This document shows, in pieces, positions 59,770 through 64,000 of a DNA stretch of 64,000 bases; within the stretch, counting starts at the first letter, position 1; the number at the start of each line of letters is the position of its first letter. The notes below the pieces were generated by a model. The model was not told the DNA's origin, did no database searches, and saw nothing but the letters and a program-made list of their open reading frames with translations. The stretch spans positions 1 through 64,000 of the forward strand of contig NZ_PKOZ01000005.1 of assembly GCF_002946355.1 (NCBI RefSeq), read 5' to 3'. Made by a program: the position numbers and the translations under genes. The stretch comes from Pradoshia eiseniae (GTDB taxonomy: Bacteria; Bacillota; Bacilli; Bacillales; Pradoshiaceae).

Positions 59770-60939
59770 TCATGGTCTTTCCAAAATGACCGCTATTCCC
59801 TGACCACCGCCAATACAGGCTGTTACCAGCGCAAATTTCCCTTGGATCCGTTTCAATTCATGCACTGCCTTCGTGATTAAGATAGCACCAGTCGCTCCAA
59901 GAGGATGGCCATGGGCAATCGCACCGCCATTGACATTCAGTTTTTCCGGATTCAGCTGAAGCTCCCGATCGCATGCGATGACTTGTGCAGCAAAGGCCTC
60001 ATTAATTTCAACCAAATCCATGTCCTCTAATGTCAAACCAGCCTTCTTTAAGACTTTTCTCACTGCCGGAACCGGTCCAATCCCCATCAGATTAGGGTCG
60101 ACACCTGCCACGGTATGTTCTCTGATGATGGCCATTGGCTCAAGCTTCAGCTCTTCTGCCTTCTGTCTGGACATAAGAACGAGTGCTGAAGCAGCATCAT
60201 TCAACCCTGAGCTATTTCCTGCCGTCACAGAACCGTCCTTTTTAAACGCAGGTGCCAGCTTGCCTAATCCTTCTATAGAAGTTTGAGGACGCGGATGTTC
60301 ATCCTGATTGAAAATCATCGGTTCCCCTTTTCTTACAGGGATGGCGATTGGAACAATCTGCTCATTAAACCGCCCTTCTTCCATGGCAATCCTCATCTTT
60401 CTTTGACTGCTCGCTGCAAATTCGTCCTGTTCCTCTCGGCTGATGTCATACTTCTCGACAAGGTTCTCAGCTGTAATACCCATTGGCGGGTCACCGACCT
60501 CATCCGGAGATAGCCGGGATTTCCTGAACCTTGGAGGAGCTGGGCTATATGGCCGTTCAGCACGATCCATCAAATAGGGAGCCCGACTCATGCTCTCCAC
60601 TCCGCCAGCAATATAAATGTCACCATCTCCCGCCCTAATAGCTTGTGCGGCTAATGTGACGGCATTAATGCCAGAGCCGCATTGTCTATCTACCGTAACA
60701 CCCGGCAGCTCCAGAGAAAGATGTGTTTGCAAGGCTGTCAATCTAGCAATATTGCCTCCTCCGCTTAACACATTGCCCATAATACAATCCTCTGCCATAT
60801 CTGCTGTTATATTGGCTCTCTTTATAGCTTCTTTTATGACTTCAGCACCATATAGATGTGCAGGCATGGATGCTAATGCACCGCCTTGCTTGCCGATTGC
60901 TGTTCTTACACAAGAAACAATTACAGCTTCCTTTTCCAT
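59770..60939 (-). CDS. Acetyl-CoA acetyltransferase/acyltransferase (thiolase)
   Basis: A 389-residue thiolase. The nucleophilic cysteine lies in [11 protein letters not shown] near residue 88, the histidine in [16 protein letters not shown] near 347, and the second cysteine in [13 protein letters not shown]. The last catalytic step of the acid-degradation route. The ATG at 60939 follows AAGGAGTG; a TTG sits one codon before it. It differs clearly from the thiolase at 16913-18064 (CGSSTNRMCGSSL there). Confidence 0.94.
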   Translation of the reverse strand: MEKEAVIVSCVRTAIGKQGGALASMPAHLYGAEVIKEAIKRANITADMAEDCIMGNVLSGGGNIARLTALQTHLSLELPGVTVDRQCGSGINAVTLAAQAIRAGDGDIYIAGGVESMSRAPYLMDRAERPYSPAPPRFRKSRLSPDEVGDPPMGITAENLVEKYDISREEQDEFAASSQRKMRIAMEEGRFNEQIVPIAIPVRKGEPMIFNQDEHPRPQTSIEGLGKLAPAFKKDGSVTAGNSSGLNDAASALVLMSRQKAEELKLEPMAIIREHTVAGVDPNLMGIGPVPAVRKVLKKAGLTLEDMDLVEINEAFAAQVIACDRELQLNPEKLNVNGGAIAHGHPLGATGAILITKAVHELKRIQGKFALVTACIGGGQGIAVILERP

Positions 60940-60980
60940 CAATATCTCACTCCTTCGCTCTTAAAGACCTGGCAAATAAA

Positions 60981-61745
60981 TTAATTTCTCGGTCCTCCGG
61001 CCACATAAAGCACCTGTCCGCTGACGAATGATGATTTCTCATCGGCAAAGAAATGGACAGCATTCGCAATATCCTCCGGTTTTCCTGAGCGGCCGACAGG
61101 AATATTGGAGACACTCGATTCAATCAATTGGTCAAAGGATATGCCAATCCGTTCCGCTGTTGCCTTTGTCATATCTGTCTCAATGAAGCCAGGTGCCACA
61201 GAATTAGCCGTAATACCGTATTTTCCAAGCTCGATCGCAAGGGTCTTCGTGAATCCCTGCAGGCCCGCTTTGGCTGCGGAATAATTCACTTGTCCCCGGT
61301 TACCTAAAGCAGATGTGGAGGAGATGTTGATGATGCGCCCATACTGATTATTGACCATATATTTTTGCGCTGCTCTCGTTGCATAAAAAGTCCCCTTCAA
61401 ATGGACATCCATGACCATTTGCCAATCCTCATCCGTCATCTTAAACAGCAGATTATCACGAATCACCCCGGCATTATTGACTAAAATATCAATGCTTCCG
61501 AACTGTTCATGTACCTCAGCCATCGCACTTTCTACCTGCTGACGGTCTGTCACGCTTGCCACATTCGCATAAACCGGATATCCCGCATCTTCAAATGCTT
61601 GCTTTGTTTCGGCAATTGCTTCCTCATTTAAATCAATAATGGCGATGTTTGCCCCTTCTTCTCCGAACCTTTCAGCAATCTTGCGGCCAATCCCTCGTGA
61701 TCCACCCGTGATAAAGGCAGTTCTGCCCTGAAAACGATTTTCCAT
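60981..61745 (-). CDS. FabG-like SDR, probable 3-hydroxyacyl-CoA dehydrogenase
   Basis: A 254-residue classical SDR with TGGSRGIGRKIAER, NNAGVIRDNLLFKMTDEDW, active-site serine and Tyr-Lys in ISSTSALGNRGQVNYSAAKAG, and GFIETDMTKA. It strongly resembles FabG. In this operon it more probably acts on a CoA ester than on ACP. The ATG at 61745 is chosen because the AAGGGGG site abuts the ATG at 61751. It is 11 bp after the acyl-CoA dehydrogenase. Confidence 0.9.
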   Translation of the reverse strand: MENRFQGRTAFITGGSRGIGRKIAERFGEEGANIAIIDLNEEAIAETKQAFEDAGYPVYANVASVTDRQQVESAMAEVHEQFGSIDILVNNAGVIRDNLLFKMTDEDWQMVMDVHLKGTFYATRAAQKYMVNNQYGRIINISSTSALGNRGQVNYSAAKAGLQGFTKTLAIELGKYGITANSVAPGFIETDMTKATAERIGISFDQLIESSVSNIPVGRSGKPEDIANAVHFFADEKSSFVSGQVLYVAGGPRN

Positions 61746-61756
61746 CCCCATCCCCC

Positions 61757-62932
61757 TTAAATGAAATCTCCTACTTTGACATGACCTTTTAATAGATTGC
61801 GAGAGATAATCATGCGCTGAATCTCATCTGTACCATCATAAATCCTCCACAATCTTGCCTCACGGTACCAGCGCTCAATCGGCAGCTCCCTTGTATAGCC
61901 CATCCCGCCATGAATTTGCAGGACACGGTCGACAACCCTGTTCCCCATATTGGCGCCATATAACTTCGCCATAGCCGCCAGATGACGGTTATCCTCGCCT
62001 CGGTCAAGGGTGAAGGCCGCATTTAATGTCAGCCATCTTGCCGCCTCTATTTCAACAGCTGAATCAGCGATCTGCCATTGGATAGCTTGGCGATCGGCGA
62101 TAGGGCGACCGAATGTAAAGCGCTCCTTGGAATAATCAATGGCCATTTGCAGAAGACGTTCTGCTGTCCCTACCGCCCTTGCTCCGACGACCCATCTTGC
62201 AAATCCAATCCATTCAAGCCCTAGCTTGTATCCGCCATGAAGCTCTCCTAGAATATTTTCCTCAGGCACACGGACATTATCGAACACGAGCCCAGCTGGA
62301 CCCCATTCACCCATCGTGTGAATATACTCAGATTTCCAGCCCATGTCACGATCAACGATGAAGCAGGTGACACCCTCCCTGCCAGTTTTCGCATGAGCCT
62401 CCTTATCTGTTATGGCGATGACCATGACAAAGTCTGCTTCATTGCCGCCGGTAATAAAGGTCTTCTCCCCATTGATGACCCACTTATTCCCATCCTTAAC
62501 AGCCGTTGTTCTAATATTCCTTGTATCAGACCCAGCATCAGGCTCCGTCATGGCAAAACAAGATTTTTTCTCTCCGTTGATTGTCGGAATCAAATATTTT
62601 TGTTTTTGCTCCTCATTGCCATAGTAGAGGATATTATCAGCCGACCCGCCAAAGCGGAATGGGACAAAGGTTTTCGATACTTCCATATAAACAATGGCCA
62701 TCATCATTTGGCCTAAATCAGCCCCGCCGTACTCCTCTGGAGTGTTGATGCCCCAGAATCCAAATTCCTTTGCTTTCAGCTGTAGTTCCAGAAGCTTCTC
62801 TTCGGATAAGCTCGGTCTGCCCTCACGTTCATTTTTTAGTACTTCATTTTCCAACGGAATCAGTTCATTCTCCACAAACCTTCTGATTGTGTTTCTCACC
62901 ATTTTTTGCTCATCTGATAATCGTAAATCCAT
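61757..62932 (-). CDS. Acyl-CoA dehydrogenase
   Basis: A 391-residue flavoenzyme. Blocks seen are FWGINTPEEYGGADLGQ, CFAMTEPDAGSDTRNIRTTA, NGEKTFITGGNEADF, RIYDGTDEIQRMIISRNLL and the glycine-rich LQIHGGMGYTRELP. At the usual catalytic position the sequence reads YDGT, with Asp instead of Glu; the Asp is the same substitution seen in some family members. It precedes the SDR and thiolase genes with small gaps, first of the subset after the intergenic palindrome. ATG 62932 follows AGGTGGGAG. Confidence 0.9.
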   Translation of the reverse strand: MDLRLSDEQKMVRNTIRRFVENELIPLENEVLKNEREGRPSLSEEKLLELQLKAKEFGFWGINTPEEYGGADLGQMMMAIVYMEVSKTFVPFRFGGSADNILYYGNEEQKQKYLIPTINGEKKSCFAMTEPDAGSDTRNIRTTAVKDGNKWVINGEKTFITGGNEADFVMVIAITDKEAHAKTGREGVTCFIVDRDMGWKSEYIHTMGEWGPAGLVFDNVRVPEENILGELHGGYKLGLEWIGFARWVVGARAVGTAERLLQMAIDYSKERFTFGRPIADRQAIQWQIADSAVEIEAARWLTLNAAFTLDRGEDNRHLAAMAKLYGANMGNRVVDRVLQIHGGMGYTRELPIERWYREARLWRIYDGTDEIQRMIISRNLLKGHVKVGDFI

Positions 62933-63055
62933 CCTTCTCCCACCTGTCCTATATATTTTGAAATCGCTTACAAAAAAGTTTTAGGTTCATTTTTTAGTAA
63001 TGCAATTATCGTGCCAAACAGAAAACGCCTTCGTCTGCAGACTCAACATGTACAT

Positions 63056-63095
63056 ACTGATTCAATTTTAAGGAATCATTCAAAATTGAATCAGT
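63056..63095. repeat. Perfect 14-bp inverted repeat in the intergenic gap
   Basis: ACTGATTCAATTTT (63056-63069) and AAAATTGAATCAGT (63082-63095), with a 12-nt loop. It is 4 bp after the SDR stop. No T run follows on the minus strand, so it may be an mRNA hairpin or an operator before the acyl-CoA dehydrogenase gene rather than an efficient terminator. Confidence 0.6.
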
Positions 63096-63098
63096 GAC

Positions 63099-63869
63099 TT
63101 ATAAGGAGCTCCCTCCATCAACAGCTATAATTTGTCCGGTAATGTGATCGCTTGCTCTGCTTGCCAAAAACAAGGCCGCTCCCTTCAAAGAACCCGGGTC
63201 TCCAAGCCTTTTCAGAGGATTTTTTCGGATGATTTTCTCTTGGTTTTCACTTAGCACATGCCTAGTCATTTTTGACTCAAAGAAGCCAGGTGCAATGGCA
63301 TTGACGCTGATGCCGTATTCGCCCCATTTCATTGCCAGGTCCTTCGTAAAGTGATGGATGCCTGCCTTGCTTGTGCTGTATCCAATCGCATTCAGTACAT
63401 CCGCTGGTTCTGCTTTAATGCCAGCAACAGAGCCAATATTAATGATCTTGCCTTCACGATTTTGAATCATCTGCCTCCCCACATACTTAGACATCAGGAA
63501 TGTACCGCCAAGATTGACATCCATGACCTTCCTCCAAGCCTCATAAGGCATATCTTCCGCTTTTTCTCCCCATGTCGTACCGCTATTATTGATAAGAATA
63601 TGAATGGGTCCAAAATCCTCGATAACTCGTTCAACTGTTTCGATGACCTCTTCCTCGACAGCCACATTGCATGAGTATGCCTCAGCCTTCCTTCCATATT
63701 GGGCGGTGACAAAATCAGCCGTCTCAAGACCATGTGTGACATTGCGCGAGCAAACGGCAATATTTGCCCCATGCTCAGCCAAGGCCTCTGCCATGATGCG
63801 TCCAAGCCCTGTTCCCCCGCCTGTCACTAATGCCGTCTTGCCAGTTAAATCAAATAACCCCTTCTCCAC
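63099..63869 (-). CDS. SDR-family oxidoreductase
   Basis: A 256-residue classical SDR: TGGGTGLGRIMAEALAEHG, NNSGTTWGEKAEDMPYEAW, active-site IGSVAGIK with SYSTSKAGIHHFT, then GFFESKMTRHV. Unlike the FabG-like paralogue it reads NNSGT and carries SKMTR, resembling gluconate-5-dehydrogenase-type SDRs; the substrate is probably a hydroxyacyl-CoA or related acid. The GTG start lies eight bases behind AGGAGG. It follows the partial acyl-CoA ligase gene by 12 bp. Confidence 0.85.
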   Translation of the reverse strand: MEKGLFDLTGKTALVTGGGTGLGRIMAEALAEHGANIAVCSRNVTHGLETADFVTAQYGRKAEAYSCNVAVEEEVIETVERVIEDFGPIHILINNSGTTWGEKAEDMPYEAWRKVMDVNLGGTFLMSKYVGRQMIQNREGKIINIGSVAGIKAEPADVLNAIGYSTSKAGIHHFTKDLAMKWGEYGISVNAIAPGFFESKMTRHVLSENQEKIIRKNPLKRLGDPGSLKGAALFLASRASDHITGQIIAVDGGSSL

Positions 63870-63881
63870 CAGACATTCCTC

Positions 63882-64000
63882 CTATTCTTTTCCCTGTCGT
63901 TTATCTAGTTCTTCTTTGATTAGTGTCCTTTTCAAAAGCTTACCGACCGTATTGCGCGGAAGCTCATTTCTGATTTCAAACGCTGATGGCACCTTATACG
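63882..64000 (-). CDS. Acyl-CoA ligase, C-terminal end (partial)
   Basis: On the minus strand the frame reads YKVPSAFEIRNELPRNTVGK, then LLKRTLIKEE and a stop at 63882-63884. The ELPRNTVGKLLKRTL stretch is the conserved end of AMP-forming acyl-CoA synthetases, and its lysine after VG is the catalytic one that drives adenylation. The rest of the gene lies beyond base 64000. It supplies the activation step for the downstream operon. Confidence 0.85.
   Translation of the reverse strand, partial: YKVPSAFEIRNELPRNTVGKLLKRTLIKEELDKRQGKE

Overview
The window is chromosomal DNA from an aerobic, endospore-forming member of the Bacillaceae (Bacillota). The evidence is Bacillus-type ribosome binding sites (AGGAGG-like, with ATG, GTG and TTG starts), a GerA/GerB/GerC spore-germinant receptor operon behind a sigma-G promoter, a sigma-B promoter before yugI, Fur boxes of the Bacillus type, and a stretch from 42.7 to 54.1 kb that follows the B. 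subtilis yugO-yugN-pgi-yugJ/K-yuzA-yugI-alaT-alaR-patB order with insertions. I cannot name the species from the sequence alone.

Layout. 1-500: the 5' end of a 16S rRNA gene (minus strand) cut by the window edge, with two tandem, duplicated rrn promoters. 0.5-9.5 kb: mixed housekeeping and accessory genes (EamA and MgtC transporters, tRNA-Ala(GGC) with an integrase remnant beside it, a B3/4-domain protein, a CBS-HEPN-like fusion, a formate/nitrite channel, an HD protein, a decayed NhaC-type antiporter, a PadR regulator with its HAAS-domain membrane partner). 9.7-16 kb: cupin, ROK repressor and a galTK operon with a candidate ROK operator and cre site, a YqcI/YcgG-family protein, YwbE. 16.1-24.4 kb: a TetR-headed fatty-acid degradation gene cluster on the minus strand (two adjacent acyl-CoA dehydrogenases, SCP2 protein, acyl-CoA ligase, SDR, thiolase, enoyl-CoA hydratase). 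24.5-31.5 kb: metallo-cofactor uptake: a cobalamin-riboswitch-controlled binding protein, a heme-monooxygenase-like protein, an IS6-like MITE, and a Fur-controlled yclNOPQ-type siderophore importer. 31.8-38.9 kb: thiosulfate uptake pair (TsuA/TsuB type), succinate-semialdehyde dehydrogenase, a class B penicillin-binding protein, a Gly/Tyr-rich low-complexity protein and a divergent CorA-like protein. 39-54 kb: ger operon followed by the yug/ala region, with rocD and an NSS transporter inserted. 54.7-64 kb: one long minus-strand run coding for a Liv-type ABC importer, a thioesterase, a thiolase, two SDRs, an acyl-CoA dehydrogenase and the end of an acyl-CoA ligase, continuing past the window edge.

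How the genes work together. Two separate clusters can take carboxylic acids through CoA activation and beta-oxidation-like steps. The second is physically joined to a five-gene Liv-type importer, which suggests uptake and degradation of a specific organic acid rather than general fatty acids. Iron and B12 uptake genes carry their expected control elements. Spore functions (ger operon, PdaA-like deacetylase) carry sigma-G-like promoters. I saw no CRISPR array, no intact prophage and no classical defence island. The most unusual items are the acyl-CoA dehydrogenase pair in which one partner lacks the catalytic glutamate, the Liv-linked acid degradation operon, the CBS-HEPN-like fusion, the GMN-motif membrane protein, and the MITE with perfect target-site duplication. 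Gene names transferred from B. subtilis rest on recognised protein sequence and gene order, not on any database search.
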